A stretch of 64,000 bases of DNA from UBA668 sp039796575 (GTDB taxonomy: Bacteria > Actinomycetota > Acidimicrobiia > Acidimicrobiales > Ilumatobacteraceae). Below the pieces are notes generated by a model. That model was not told the DNA's origin, searched no databases, and saw only the letters and a list, made by a program, of their open reading frames with translations. Where the stretch lies: positions 8,384 through 72,383 of the forward strand of contig JBDKJP010000101.1 in NCBI GenBank assembly GCA_039796575.1. The letters are read 5' to 3'. The first letter of the stretch is position 1. Each line of letters opens with the position of its first letter. The translations under genes were made by a program, and so were the position numbers. Below, one piece after another: positions 32,157 to 39,575 of the stretch.

Positions 32157-33245
32157 ATGACGTTCGTTGACGCGACCTCGGTGCTCACGCCCGCGGGATG
32201 GACCGGACCGGCCCGTGTGCACGTCGCCGACGGACGCATCGCGGCGGTCGAGACGGTCGATCGCGTCGCCACCTCCCGACGGTTGGTGCCGGGCTTCGTC
32301 GACGTGCAGGTGAACGGCATCGACGACGTCGACGTGACCCACGCACGCGGTGCCGACTGGGACCGGCTCGACCAGCTGCTGCTCGCGCAGGGCGTCACCA
32401 CCTGGTGCCCCACGCTGGTGACGATGCCGCTCGACCGCTACGAACGCCCGCTGCAGCGCATCGCCGAGGCCATGGCGCGGCCACCGTCGCCCCGGCCCAT
32501 CATCGCCGGTGCGCACCTCGAAGGGCCGTTCCTCGGCCGCTCCCCCGGCGCGCATCCCCCGGCGCTCATCGTGCCGATCGACCTCGACTGGCTCGCCGCG
32601 TTGCCGCCGCACGTCGCCGTCGTCACCCTGGCCGGCGAACAGGCCGACGCCGTCGAGGCCACACGCCTCCTCACGCGCGCCGGCCGCCTGGTGTCGATCG
32701 GGCACACGCAGTGCAACGAGGCGGAGTTCGACGCGTGCGTCGCCGCCGGTGCACGCCTCACGACCCATCTGTTCAACGGGATGAGCGGCGTGCACCACCG
32801 CGAGCCCGGCGTGGCCGTGTTCTCGATGACCAACCCGGCGGTGTCCGCGTCGCTCATCGCCGACGGCGTGCACGTGCACCCGCGGGTGCTGCACCTCGCG
32901 GCAGCGGCGCTCGGCCCGGATCGCACCGTGCTGGTCACCGACTCGGTTGCGTGGAGGGCGGGCAGCGTCGGCGACATCGGCATGGCCTTGCGCGACGGCG
33001 CACCTCGGCTGCCCGACGGCACGCTCGCCGGCAGCGCCGTCACGATGGATGCCGCGGTGAGGCACTCCATCGCCGCCGGCATCGACGAGACGCACGCGCT
33101 GCGTGCAGCGAGCACGAACCCGGCCCGGCTGCTCGGTCTCGACGATCGCGGCACCATCGAGGTCGGCCGCCGCGCCGATCTGGTCGGCCTGGTCGACGGT
33201 GTGGAGGTCGAGCAGGTCTGGGTGGCCGGCCAGCCGACCCAGTAG
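32157..33245 (+). CDS. nagA: N-acetylglucosamine-6-phosphate deacetylase
   Basis: The 362-residue product is an amidohydrolase of the NagA type. PGFVDVQVNG resembles the E. coli enzyme, which also lacks the HxH pair. HLEGPFLG near residue 120 gives the metal-binding Glu, and VSIGHTQCN and LTTHLFNGM give the metal His residues. LVTDSVA carries the catalytic Asp. It deacetylates GlcNAc-6-P in cell-wall recycling or amino-sugar use. GGTGGAG precedes the start. No nagB or transporter is adjacent. Confidence 0.9.
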   Translation: MTFVDATSVLTPAGWTGPARVHVADGRIAAVETVDRVATSRRLVPGFVDVQVNGIDDVDVTHARGADWDRLDQLLLAQGVTTWCPTLVTMPLDRYERPLQRIAEAMARPPSPRPIIAGAHLEGPFLGRSPGAHPPALIVPIDLDWLAALPPHVAVVTLAGEQADAVEATRLLTRAGRLVSIGHTQCNEAEFDACVAAGARLTTHLFNGMSGVHHREPGVAVFSMTNPAVSASLIADGVHVHPRVLHLAAAALGPDRTVLVTDSVAWRAGSVGDIGMALRDGAPRLPDGTLAGSAVTMDAAVRHSIAAGIDETHALRAASTNPARLLGLDDRGTIEVGRRADLVGLVDGVEVEQVWVAGQPTQ

Positions 33246-33251
33246 CACCCG

Positions 33252-34397
33252 TCAGTCGGGGACGTCGATGAGGTTCAGGCCGCCCTTGCCGTCGAACGTG
33301 AGGGCTGCCTTGCCCGCCACGAGACGACGGATGCCGTCGCCCAGGAGGTCGTGACGCCAGCCGGTGGCGAGGCGTGCATCCTCGTCGCCGCGGAGGAACG
33401 CGACGAGATCGCTGCGGGTGGCCAGCAGTGCCGTGTCGATGTGCTCGGCACGCGCCACTTCGCTCACCCAGGCCGACACGAGCGCCACGGCGGGTCGCAT
33501 GCTGCGGTCGAGGTCGTCGCCGTCGGGCGCGGGCAGGTGCGCTTCCTCGCGCAGACCTTCCTCGACCGCGGCCAGGAGGTCCTTGCTGATGTTGCCGCGG
33601 GTGTGGCGTTCGTCGACGCCGCGTGCCTGGCCGAGCTCGGCCAACGTGCGCGGCTGGCGCTGGGCGATGCCGAGGATGGCCAGGTCGGGCAGCACCTGGC
33701 GCACCGGCGAGTCGATGCTCATGGCCCGGCGCTCACGCCAGGCCGCCACCGCACGGGCCACGCCACGGGCCCGGGGCTTCAGCACGCGCACGTCCTTCAG
33801 CCGGGTCCAGGCCATCTCGGGCTCGGTGCCACTGACCGGCTTCGCCAACAGCTCGATGCAGGCGGCGGCAGCCCACTCGCCGCGGCCTTCGGCGGTGAGT
33901 TGCGCCTCGAGCGTGTCGTGGAGCTGCAGCAGGTACGCCACGTCGCTGGCGGCATAGGTGCACTGGTCGTCGGTGAGCGGACGGCGCAGCCAGTCGGTGA
34001 GGCGATCGCCCTTGGCGGCGGTGACCTTCAGCTCCGACTGCAGCAGGCTCACCAGCGACGGCGTGCTGTAACCCAGGAAACCGGCGGCGAGCTGGGTGTC
34101 GTACAGGCGGCGGGGCACGGCGCCCACGGCGTGCGTGAGCACGTCGAGGTCCTGCTGCGCGGCGTGGAGCACGGCCAGCACGTCGCTGTGGAACAGGTCC
34201 TTCAGCGGGCTGAGATCGCAGGTCAGCGGATCGATGAGCACGATCTCACCCGCGCCGGCGATCTGCACGAGGGCCAGCTTCGGGAAGTAGGTGCGCTCGC
34301 GGTGGAACTCGGTGTCGAGCGCGTACCGCGTCTCGGCCAGCAGGCGTTCGACGTACTCGGCGAGCTCGGCCGTGGTGCGGATCCAGCGATACGTCAC
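33252..34397 (-). CDS. rnd: Ribonuclease D family 3'-5' exoribonuclease
   Basis: The product is 381 residues. The DEDD exonuclease domain has ALDTEFHRERTYFPKLALVQ near residue 25, HAAQQDLDVL near 85 and TYAASDVAYLLQLHD near 155. An HRDC-like helical region follows (MSIDSPVRQVLPDLAILGIA). It trims tRNA or other stable RNA 3' ends. The GTG start overlaps the rhodanese stop by four bases (GTGA). Confidence 0.9.
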   Translation of the reverse strand: MTYRWIRTTAELAEYVERLLAETRYALDTEFHRERTYFPKLALVQIAGAGEIVLIDPLTCDLSPLKDLFHSDVLAVLHAAQQDLDVLTHAVGAVPRRLYDTQLAAGFLGYSTPSLVSLLQSELKVTAAKGDRLTDWLRRPLTDDQCTYAASDVAYLLQLHDTLEAQLTAEGRGEWAAAACIELLAKPVSGTEPEMAWTRLKDVRVLKPRARGVARAVAAWRERRAMSIDSPVRQVLPDLAILGIAQRQPRTLAELGQARGVDERHTRGNISKDLLAAVEEGLREEAHLPAPDGDDLDRSMRPAVALVSAWVSEVARAEHIDTALLATRSDLVAFLRGDEDARLATGWRHDLLGDGIRRLVAGKAALTFDGKGGLNLIDVPD

Positions 34398-34717
34398 AAA
34401 GGGGTGCTTCCCATGACGACGGAGCGGCCGCCGGCCACCCAGTCGAGCGTGCCGCCGGCGACGTTGACTGCCTCGACACCCTGCTGCGCGAGGTACTCGC
34501 ACGCCTTCATGCTGCGTGCGCCCGAGCGGCAGACCACGTACACGGGCCCGTCGCCCCGGAACGCGTCGACGCGGTCGGGCACGGTGCCGAGTGCGACGTG
34601 CACGGCGCCGGGCACGTGGCCCGACTCGTACTCGTCGGTCTCGCGCACGTCGACGAGCCGGGCACCCGACGCCAGGACGGTCTCGAGCTCGGCGACGGTG
34701 ATTTCACGGATCGACAT
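34394..34717 (-). CDS. Single-domain rhodanese
   Basis: The product is 107 residues, one rhodanese domain. LVDVRETDEYESGHVPGA is the classical first motif. The active-site loop is VCRSGARS, with the catalytic Cys followed by a six-residue loop suited to sulfur. Sulfur transfer in the cytosol is likely. It overlaps the 3' end of mobA by 14 bases but has its own TAACTT hexamer 8 bases before ATG. Confidence 0.9.
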   Translation of the reverse strand: MSIREITVAELETVLASGARLVDVRETDEYESGHVPGAVHVALGTVPDRVDAFRGDGPVYVVCRSGARSMKACEYLAQQGVEAVNVAGGTLDWVAGGRSVVMGSTPL

Positions 34718-35279
34718 GGGGTGACAAGTTAGTGCCCAGGTCGCTGGGAGCGTTCACGTTGGCGAGATCTTGAAGATCGACGGCCACCCGCACACACGCC
34801 GTCGCGGCGAGCACCGCGTGGAGTCGACGCTCTCCCGCGCCCATCGCCGCAGCCAGCGAGGGTGACGCTGCGGGACGCCAGGCCACGCAGAGTGGCTCGT
34901 CGCGGTCGGTGACCGCGACGGCGGCGACCGCCGTGGGCGCCCCTGCCAACGCGTCGAGCAGTCGGGTGACGGTGGCGGCGGTGAGCCGCGGGAGGTCGCA
35001 CGCCACCGCGACGACCGCATCGGCCTCGGGCCACCGCTCGAGCGCCGTCCGCACACCGCCCACCGGGCCCTCGCCCGGCCACCCGTCGGGCACCGGATCG
35101 AGCCCCAGGCGGCGCAGCCCCTCGGCGTCGCCACCCACGGCAGCCACCGGGTCGCAGCCGGCGGCCCGCAGCGCATCGGCCACGCGGCGCGCCATCGGCA
35201 CGCCGTCGTACTCGACGAACGCCTTGTCGCGTCCCATGCGCGAGCTGCGCCCGCCGCACAGGACCGCGCCGACGGGCAT
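34704..35279 (-). CDS. mobA: Molybdenum cofactor guanylyltransferase
   Basis: The product is 191 residues. VGAVLCGGRSSRMGRDKAFV is the nucleotidyltransferase signature of MobA. GPVGGVRTALE and the VACDLPRLTAATV segment, with the metal-binding Asp, follow in the right order. It attaches GMP to molybdopterin to form the guanine dinucleotide cofactor. No other cofactor gene is nearby. It starts 2 bases after the DUF3151 stop. Confidence 0.88.
   Translation of the reverse strand: MPVGAVLCGGRSSRMGRDKAFVEYDGVPMARRVADALRAAGCDPVAAVGGDAEGLRRLGLDPVPDGWPGEGPVGGVRTALERWPEADAVVAVACDLPRLTAATVTRLLDALAGAPTAVAAVAVTDRDEPLCVAWRPAASPSLAAAMGAGERRLHAVLAATACVRVAVDLQDLANVNAPSDLGTNLSPHVDP
34726..34731 (-). promoter_or_regulatory. 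Candidate leaderless -10 element (TAACTT) inside mobA
   Basis: TAACTT (minus strand) is 8 bases before ATG 34717 of the rhodanese gene and lies within the last codons of mobA. Confidence 0.35.
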
Positions 35280-35281
35280 GG

Positions 35282-35713
35282 TCAGCCGTTGGCGCCGGGA
35301 TCGAGCTGGCCGAGGAACAGTTGGATGCGCTCGGCCTCGTCAGCCTCACCGATGAGGGTGGCCATCTCGCCGAGGCCGCGCAGGCAGCCGAGGAAGCCCC
35401 GGTTGCCCTCGTCGGCCCAGCGCACGTAGCCCGACCCCCGCCATCCGTTGGCGCGGAGTGCGTCGAGCCCGCGGTGGTAGCCCACCCGATAGGCGGCGTA
35501 GCGCTCCATGGTGTCGCGGCCGAGGTCCCCGAGCGCCAGCCAGCCGAACAACGACCGCGGGTGCGCCGCCACCACCTCGGCGACGCGGGCGCGGCGTTCG
35601 TCGGCAGGCGCGGCGAGCGCCTGCTGCAGTGCGGCGCGGGTGGCCACCGGTTCGAGCGGCAGCTCGACGCGCGGCGGGCCCTGCGGGGTGAGATGGATCG
35701 GTTGGTCGCTCAC
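35282..35713 (-). CDS. DUF3151 family protein
   Basis: The product is 143 residues. GWLALGDLGRDTMERYAAYRVGYHRGLDALR and the WRGSGYVRWADEGNRGFLGCL segment are characteristic of this actinobacterial family; only their cores are cited here (ERYAAYRVGYHRG, RGSGYVRW). Function is unknown; the helical pattern resembles a TPR-like fold. GTG 35713 is chosen for the TAGGGT hexamer exactly 7 bases upstream. It heads the mobA unit. Confidence 0.85.
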   Translation of the reverse strand: MSDQPIHLTPQGPPRVELPLEPVATRAALQQALAAPADERRARVAEVVAAHPRSLFGWLALGDLGRDTMERYAAYRVGYHRGLDALRANGWRGSGYVRWADEGNRGFLGCLRGLGEMATLIGEADEAERIQLFLGQLDPGANG

Positions 35714-35720
35714 TTCGCAC

Positions 35721-35737
35721 ACCCTACGACGTAGGGT
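35721..35737. promoter_or_regulatory. Back-to-back -10 elements forming a palindrome (ACCCTACGACGTAGGGT)
   Basis: The perfect 7-base inverted repeat is made of TAGGGT on each strand. On the minus strand it is 7 bases from GTG 35713; on the plus strand 7 bases from ATG 35745. Both divergent genes would thus be leaderless, with start sites about 30 bases apart. Confidence 0.55.
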
Positions 35738-35744
35738 TCGTGAC

Positions 35745-36026
35745 ATGGCTGCGCTCTCCGTCGATTCGGCAAAGAACATCGCGATCGTGGTGGCGATCGT
35801 CTTCGTCGTGCTGTCGGTGCTGTCGGCCATCATGGTGAAGGCCATCGTCACGAAGATCATCCTCGTCGTGGTGCTCGGCGGTCTGGCCCTCGGCGCCTGG
35901 ACCCAGCGCCAGAGCCTGGTCGACTGCGCCGACAAGGCGCAGGCCGAGATCGAGAACGGCCTCGCCGGTTCGGGCTCGGTCACCTGCACCTTCTTCGGCG
36001 CCGACGTCGAGCTCCCCGCCCCCTGA
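35745..36026 (+). CDS. Small membrane protein, function unknown
   Basis: The product is 93 residues. Hydrophobic stretches IAIVVAIVFVVLSVLSAIMV (10-29) and IVTKIILVVVLGGLALGAW suggest two membrane helices. The remainder is a short soluble tail with two Cys (DCADKA and VTCTFFG). No family was recognised. The leaderless TAGGGT promoter and GC-rich codon use support it as real. Confidence 0.7.
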   Translation: MAALSVDSAKNIAIVVAIVFVVLSVLSAIMVKAIVTKIILVVVLGGLALGAWTQRQSLVDCADKAQAEIENGLAGSGSVTCTFFGADVELPAP

Positions 36027-36170
36027 CGCCCGGTTCACCCCACCGCAGTCAGGATTTCCGGCCATCCCGGCCGTCTTCCATGCCCACGCCCGCGGGCGGC
36101 AGCAGGCCACGAGCTCGGTGCGGTCACACGGCGGTGCAGAGCACGAGGTACCCGGGTGTCGACCTGGAGA

Positions 36171-36210
36171 GGCGACAACACGAGTTGTCGCCCTGACAAC
36201 GCCAGTTGTC
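36171..36210. repeat. Tandem GACAAC/GTTGTC hairpins
   Basis: Two adjacent perfect hairpins are present: GGCGACAAC with loop ACGA (36171-36192), and GACAAC with loop GCCA (36195-36210), each closed by GTTGTC. They lie in the 230-base gap between the convergent genes at 35745 and 36257. No other feature is seen in that gap. Bidirectional termination is possible. Confidence 0.6.
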
Positions 36211-36256
36211 GCTCCGCGAAATCAAGCACCGGGAGCCGCCCGTATCGGCCTCGGCG

Positions 36257-36655
36257 CTACCAGATGTGCATCGAGGCTGAGTGAACCCGACCTCGTTCGT
36301 CTGCGGGCATGAAGTGCAGGGCTTCTGGCCCTGTCCGGTGCTCATCACCGAGTGGCGCCTCAATCGTTGCTTCGCCCTCGAACGTGAGGCGCAGGTGGGT
36401 TGTCGCGTCGAACTCAGTCGCCAGGACCTTGCGTCCGATGTAGCGCCGCAAGATGTCGCCGCCACTGTCGGGGGTCAGGGTCCAGTGGTGACCTTCGATC
36501 GAACCGTTGGGTTCAGTCAGCAGGCGGACGATCGAGTAGTTGATGCGGAGTTCGACGTAGTCACGCACGAACGACACCATGTCCAAGTCGTGGCCCACGA
36601 GCGCCTCGAAAGGTGAGCCGAGCACGAGCGCACATTGGTTTGTCCCGAACCTCAC
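36257..36655 (-). CDS. Hypothetical protein, DUF6188-like
   Basis: The product is 132 residues from GTG 36655. Its order of strands (ALVLGSPFEALV, then YIGRKVLATEFDATTHLRLTF, then EALHFMPADERG) resembles DUF6188 proteins, which include putative immunity-type proteins. Only the short cores are quoted; the resemblance is from memory and weak. It has no signal peptide or membrane helix. Base composition is visibly less GC-rich than flanking genes, which suggests recent acquisition. No toxin partner was seen nearby. Confidence 0.45.
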   Translation of the reverse strand: MRFGTNQCALVLGSPFEALVGHDLDMVSFVRDYVELRINYSIVRLLTEPNGSIEGHHWTLTPDSGGDILRRYIGRKVLATEFDATTHLRLTFEGEATIEAPLGDEHRTGPEALHFMPADERGRVHSASMHIW

Positions 36656-36683
36656 GTCAACCGCCCGCAGCGGCAGATCTGGG

Positions 36684-37016
36684 CTATCGGTTCCACACCC
36701 ACGGCACGACCGCCACGACCAACGCGCAGGTGGTCAGCGCAACCGCCGTGGAGAACACGGGACGCCTCGGGCGACGCGACGTCCACGCAAGCCAGAAGGC
36801 TGCGAGCCCTCCGACCAACGCGACGGCCGAAGCCACCACGAACAGAACGAACAGCGCAAACCGGTTCCCCGCGTCATAGTCGTCCGGGGCAACGCCATCT
36901 CCCGAGGCCGCCAAGACCATCAACGCAAGGCCGGCTGCGACGGCGCCGACGTATACCAAGCCAACGATCAGCGGAAGGGCTCTCGAACGCTTCGCCACCG
37001 ATTCGGTGCTGGTCAC
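36684..37016 (-). CDS. Three-helix membrane protein, function unknown
   Basis: The product is 110 residues from GTG 37016. Three membrane helices are predicted: LPLIVGLVYVGAVAAGLALM (13-32), a second near 47-70 (ALFVLFVVASAVALVGG), and a C-terminal one (VALTTCALVVAVVPWVW). There are no catalytic motifs. It is followed by the DUF6188-like gene 28 bases downstream, so they may form a pair. Confidence 0.55.
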   Translation of the reverse strand: MTSTESVAKRSRALPLIVGLVYVGAVAAGLALMVLAASGDGVAPDDYDAGNRFALFVLFVVASAVALVGGLAAFWLAWTSRRPRRPVFSTAVALTTCALVVAVVPWVWNR

Positions 37017-37053
37017 GGGCGCATTCTCCCACGACGAACCCTGGCGTGAGGGA

Positions 37054-37075
37054 GCGCCGAGCGGCAGTTCGGCGC
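37054..37075. repeat. Hairpin GCGCCGA/TCGGCGC
   Basis: Seven-base arms enclose an 8-base loop. It is the first of several palindromes in the gene-free stretch 37017-37355. Confidence 0.5.
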
Positions 37076-37078
37076 CCA

Positions 37079-37126
37079 TCTGGGCATGCCCAGAATGACC
37101 CCGGGGTGGTTCTGGGCATGCCCAGA
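37079..37126. repeat. 48-base near-perfect palindrome made of two copies of TTCTGGGCATGCCCAGAA
   Basis: Arms at 37079-37095 and 37110-37126 are exact reverse complements, and each arm is itself a palindrome centred on GGGCATGCCC. The inner 14 bases contain ACCCCGGGGT, with only two unpaired positions. It can form one long cruciform or two small ones. Confidence 0.85.
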
Positions 37127-37146
37127 ACGCCGATGAACCGGATTCC

Positions 37147-37186
37147 CGAGGCTTTCGTGTCAACCCGGGGGTACATGAAAGCCTCG
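37147..37186. repeat. GCTTTCGTG-type hairpin, variant copy
   Basis: Arms CGAGGCTTTCGTG and CATGAAAGCCTCG pair with one mismatch around a 14-base loop. The core GCTTTCGTG is shared with the hairpins at 21636, 45857 and 55909, but the outer bases differ. Confidence 0.6.
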
Positions 37187-37256
37187 TGATCGCCGAGGAG
37201 TGCCGAGTGCCCGGTCGGGGCGCTCCGCGCACGGGCGACCGCAGGTGGTGGCGAAA

Positions 37257-37328
37257 ACTCCCTGGGGAGTGTCTGCATGTCCTCGTGGGCATGGAATCTT
37301 GCGCTGGGCGCAACATTCCATGCCCACG
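37257..37328. repeat. Two-hairpin dispersed element, copy 1
   Basis: Hairpin A is ACTCCCTGGGGAGT (37257-37270). Hairpin B spans 37284-37328: arms of 21 bases starting CGTGGGCATGGAAT pair with one mismatch around TGG. A second copy lies at 63880-63952 in the opposite orientation. Both have the same 14-base palindrome and a 45-base hairpin B. No coding frame is supported here. Confidence 0.85.
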
Positions 37329-37355
37329 CTCGAGACGGCGACGGCCAGCGGGTGG

Positions 37356-38123
37356 TCAGGTCCAGGGGGTGCCGACGCGGGCGAGCAGGGGTTCGACGAG
37401 CTGGTGGCAGAACTCGGCGGGGTGGCTGGTCGGGGCGTCGTGGCGGCAGCCCTCCATCCGCACCAGCGTGGCGCCGGGGATGAGCTCGGCCATGCGCGCC
37501 ATGCCGGTCTGATGGTGCTCGGCGCCCTTCGTGCCGCAGCCGACCATCACCGGGACGCGGATGTCGTCGGGGTGCCACGGCCGGTTGGCACGCAGGTCGC
37601 TCAGCTCCCCCACCAGCGCCGCCCCCTCGGCACGACGCACCGATCGGGTGCGCTCGGGCAGCTCCTCCCAGCGACGGTCGCCGATCAGCCGCCGCATGAA
37701 CAGCTCGGCCGCCTCGGCGGTACCCGACTGCTGCGACGCCACCGCCACCGACCCGGCGGTGGTGCCCGGCCACCACGGCTCCCACGACATCGGGGTCTCG
37801 TACACCACCACACCCGCGACCAGGTCGGGGTGACGGGCGGCCGTGGCGAGCGCAACGTTGCCGCCGTAGCTGTGGCCCACCACCACGGCGCGCCGACCGT
37901 GGAGCAGCGCAGCCAGATCGTGCACCTGGCCGTCCATGTCGAACGGTCCGTCGTGCGGGTTGGAGCGGCCGTACCCGCGGCGGTCGTAGCGCAACACCCG
38001 GTAGCGGTGGTCGAGCTTGCGGCTCAGGCGCAGCATGCCGGCGGCACGGTCCATGGTGCCGTGCACCACGACCACCAGTGGCGCCTCGGGGTCGCCGGCC
38101 TCTTCGCTCCAGATGGGTGTCAC
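37356..38123 (-). CDS. Alpha/beta hydrolase
   Basis: The product is 255 residues. VVVVHGTMDRAAGMLRLS has the oxyanion HG. The nucleophile elbow is VVGHSYGGNVAL, with the catalytic Ser near residue 96. The C-terminal His lies in EGCRHDAPTSHP. RYDRRGYGRSNP is typical of esterase- or epoxide-hydrolase-like members. The substrate is unknown. GTG 38123 overlaps the pyk stop by four bases. Confidence 0.85.
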   Translation of the reverse strand: MTPIWSEEAGDPEAPLVVVVHGTMDRAAGMLRLSRKLDHRYRVLRYDRRGYGRSNPHDGPFDMDGQVHDLAALLHGRRAVVVGHSYGGNVALATAARHPDLVAGVVVYETPMSWEPWWPGTTAGSVAVASQQSGTAEAAELFMRRLIGDRRWEELPERTRSVRRAEGAALVGELSDLRANRPWHPDDIRVPVMVGCGTKGAEHHQTGMARMAELIPGATLVRMEGCRHDAPTSHPAEFCHQLVEPLLARVGTPWT

Positions 38124-39556
38124 GAGATGCGGACGATACGGAGCACGTCGGTGGCCGCTCCACTCGGACGGTCCGGAGCACCGGCGAGCACCAGCACGGT
38201 CTGCTCGGGCAGCACCAGCCCGCTCTGCACCGCACGCTCGACGGCGTGCCACACGAGGTCGTCGGTGGTGGTGAACCGGTCGAGGCCCATCGGGCGCACA
38301 CCCCACGACAGCATCAGCGCGCGCTGCACCGTCGGGTCGTGCGACACGGCGATGAGCTGCGCGTGGGGGCGGAAGCGGGCCATCGCCAGCGCGGTGCGGC
38401 CGCTGCGGGTGCAGCAGATGATGGCGTCGACGTCGGCGTCCTCGGCCGCGAGGCTCGCGGCGTGGGTGATGGCCAGCGTGATGCGGTGCGGGCCCTCGGG
38501 CCAACTCAGCCGTTGCACCCGACCGAGGCGAGCGGCCCAGGCCCGGTAGCTGGCCTCCACCTCGGCCCGACCGGCGATGCGGTTCATCGTCTCCACCACG
38601 GCCACCGGGTCGGCACCCACGGCGGTCTCGGCCGACAGCATCAGCGCGTCGGTGCCGTCGAACACGGCGTTGGCGATGTCGCTCACCTCGGCACGTGTCG
38701 GCGACGGCGAGGTGATCATGCTCTCCATCATCTGCGTGGCGGTGATGACGGGCACGGCGGCCTCGACGCACTGGCGCACGATGCGCTTCTGCAGGTGGGG
38801 CACGTCCTCGAGCGGGCACTCGATGCCGAGGTCGCCGCGGGCCACCATCACCGCATCGGCCTCGTAGATGATCGCGTCGAGGTCGGCCACCGCGGCCATC
38901 GTCTCGATCTTGGCGACGAGGCGCGTCTCGTAGGGCTGGATGGCCTCACGGACGACGCGCAGGTCGTGGGCCGAGCGCACGAACGACACCGCCAGGAAGT
39001 CGGCACCGGCCTCGGCCATCGCGCGGCCGAGCACGAGATCGTCCTCGGTGGGCGTCGACAGGCGCAGCCGCTCGGACGGCAGGTGCACACCGGGTCGCCC
39101 CTGCACCCGCCCGCCGGTGAGCAAGCAGCACGCGGCACCGGCGTCGCTCACGTGTTGCACCTGCATCGAGATGGCCCCGTCGCCCAGCACGATGCGGTCG
39201 CCGGCCTGCACGTCGTCGAGCAGCGTCGGGTAGTCGACGGTGATGCGGTCGTGATCGCTGCCGCCCTCCCCTGGGACGAGCGTGATGTCGGCCCCGCCGC
39301 GCAGCTCGTCGCCACCTTCGGGGAACTGCCCGGACCGCACCTTCGGACCGGGCAGGTCAGCGAGCACCGCCACCATCCGCCCGGTGCGTTCCGATGCCTC
39401 GCGCACGAGGCCCAGGGTGTGCAGGTGCGACTCGAGCGTGCCGTGGCTGAGGTTCAGGCGCACCACGTCGGTGCCGGCCAGGAGCAACCGGTCGAGCACG
39501 TCGGGCACGGTGCTGGCGGGGCCGAGCGTGGCCACGATCTTCGTACGGGTGTCCAT
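38120..39556 (-). CDS. pyk: Pyruvate kinase
   Basis: The 478-residue product has the full pyruvate kinase layout. TKIVATLGPAST is at the N-terminus and VRLNLSHG follows near residue 35. AKIETMAAVADLDAIIYEADAVMVARGDLG, here cited as the core KIETM...VARGDLG, carries the catalytic Lys and metal-binding acids. ITATQMMESMI ends the barrel. It makes pyruvate and ATP from phosphoenolpyruvate in glycolysis. The -10-like TAGATA stands 7 bases before ATG. Confidence 0.95.
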   Translation of the reverse strand: MDTRTKIVATLGPASTVPDVLDRLLLAGTDVVRLNLSHGTLESHLHTLGLVREASERTGRMVAVLADLPGPKVRSGQFPEGGDELRGGADITLVPGEGGSDHDRITVDYPTLLDDVQAGDRIVLGDGAISMQVQHVSDAGAACCLLTGGRVQGRPGVHLPSERLRLSTPTEDDLVLGRAMAEAGADFLAVSFVRSAHDLRVVREAIQPYETRLVAKIETMAAVADLDAIIYEADAVMVARGDLGIECPLEDVPHLQKRIVRQCVEAAVPVITATQMMESMITSPSPTRAEVSDIANAVFDGTDALMLSAETAVGADPVAVVETMNRIAGRAEVEASYRAWAARLGRVQRLSWPEGPHRITLAITHAASLAAEDADVDAIICCTRSGRTALAMARFRPHAQLIAVSHDPTVQRALMLSWGVRPMGLDRFTTTDDLVWHAVERAVQSGLVLPEQTVLVLAGAPDRPSGAATDVLRIVRIS

Positions 39557-39563
39557 AGCTGCT

Positions 39564-39569
39564 TATCTA
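39564..39569. promoter_or_regulatory. Shared divergent -10 (TATCTA / TAGATA)
   Basis: The same six bases read TATCTA on the plus strand, 6 bases before ATG 39576, and TAGATA on the minus strand, 7 bases before ATG 39556. Both divergent genes could use it, probably not at once. Confidence 0.35.
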
Positions 39570-39575
39570 GTCGGG

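Noticed and set aside
36118..36312. 64-codon plus-strand frame
   Set aside because: It runs over the GACAAC hairpins, has no start context and overlaps the DUF6188-like gene; the hairpins explain the sequence better.
37186..37512. Short plus-strand frames over the palindrome cluster
   Set aside because: Their codons are the palindromes themselves and they run antisense into the hydrolase gene; no initiation site is convincing.
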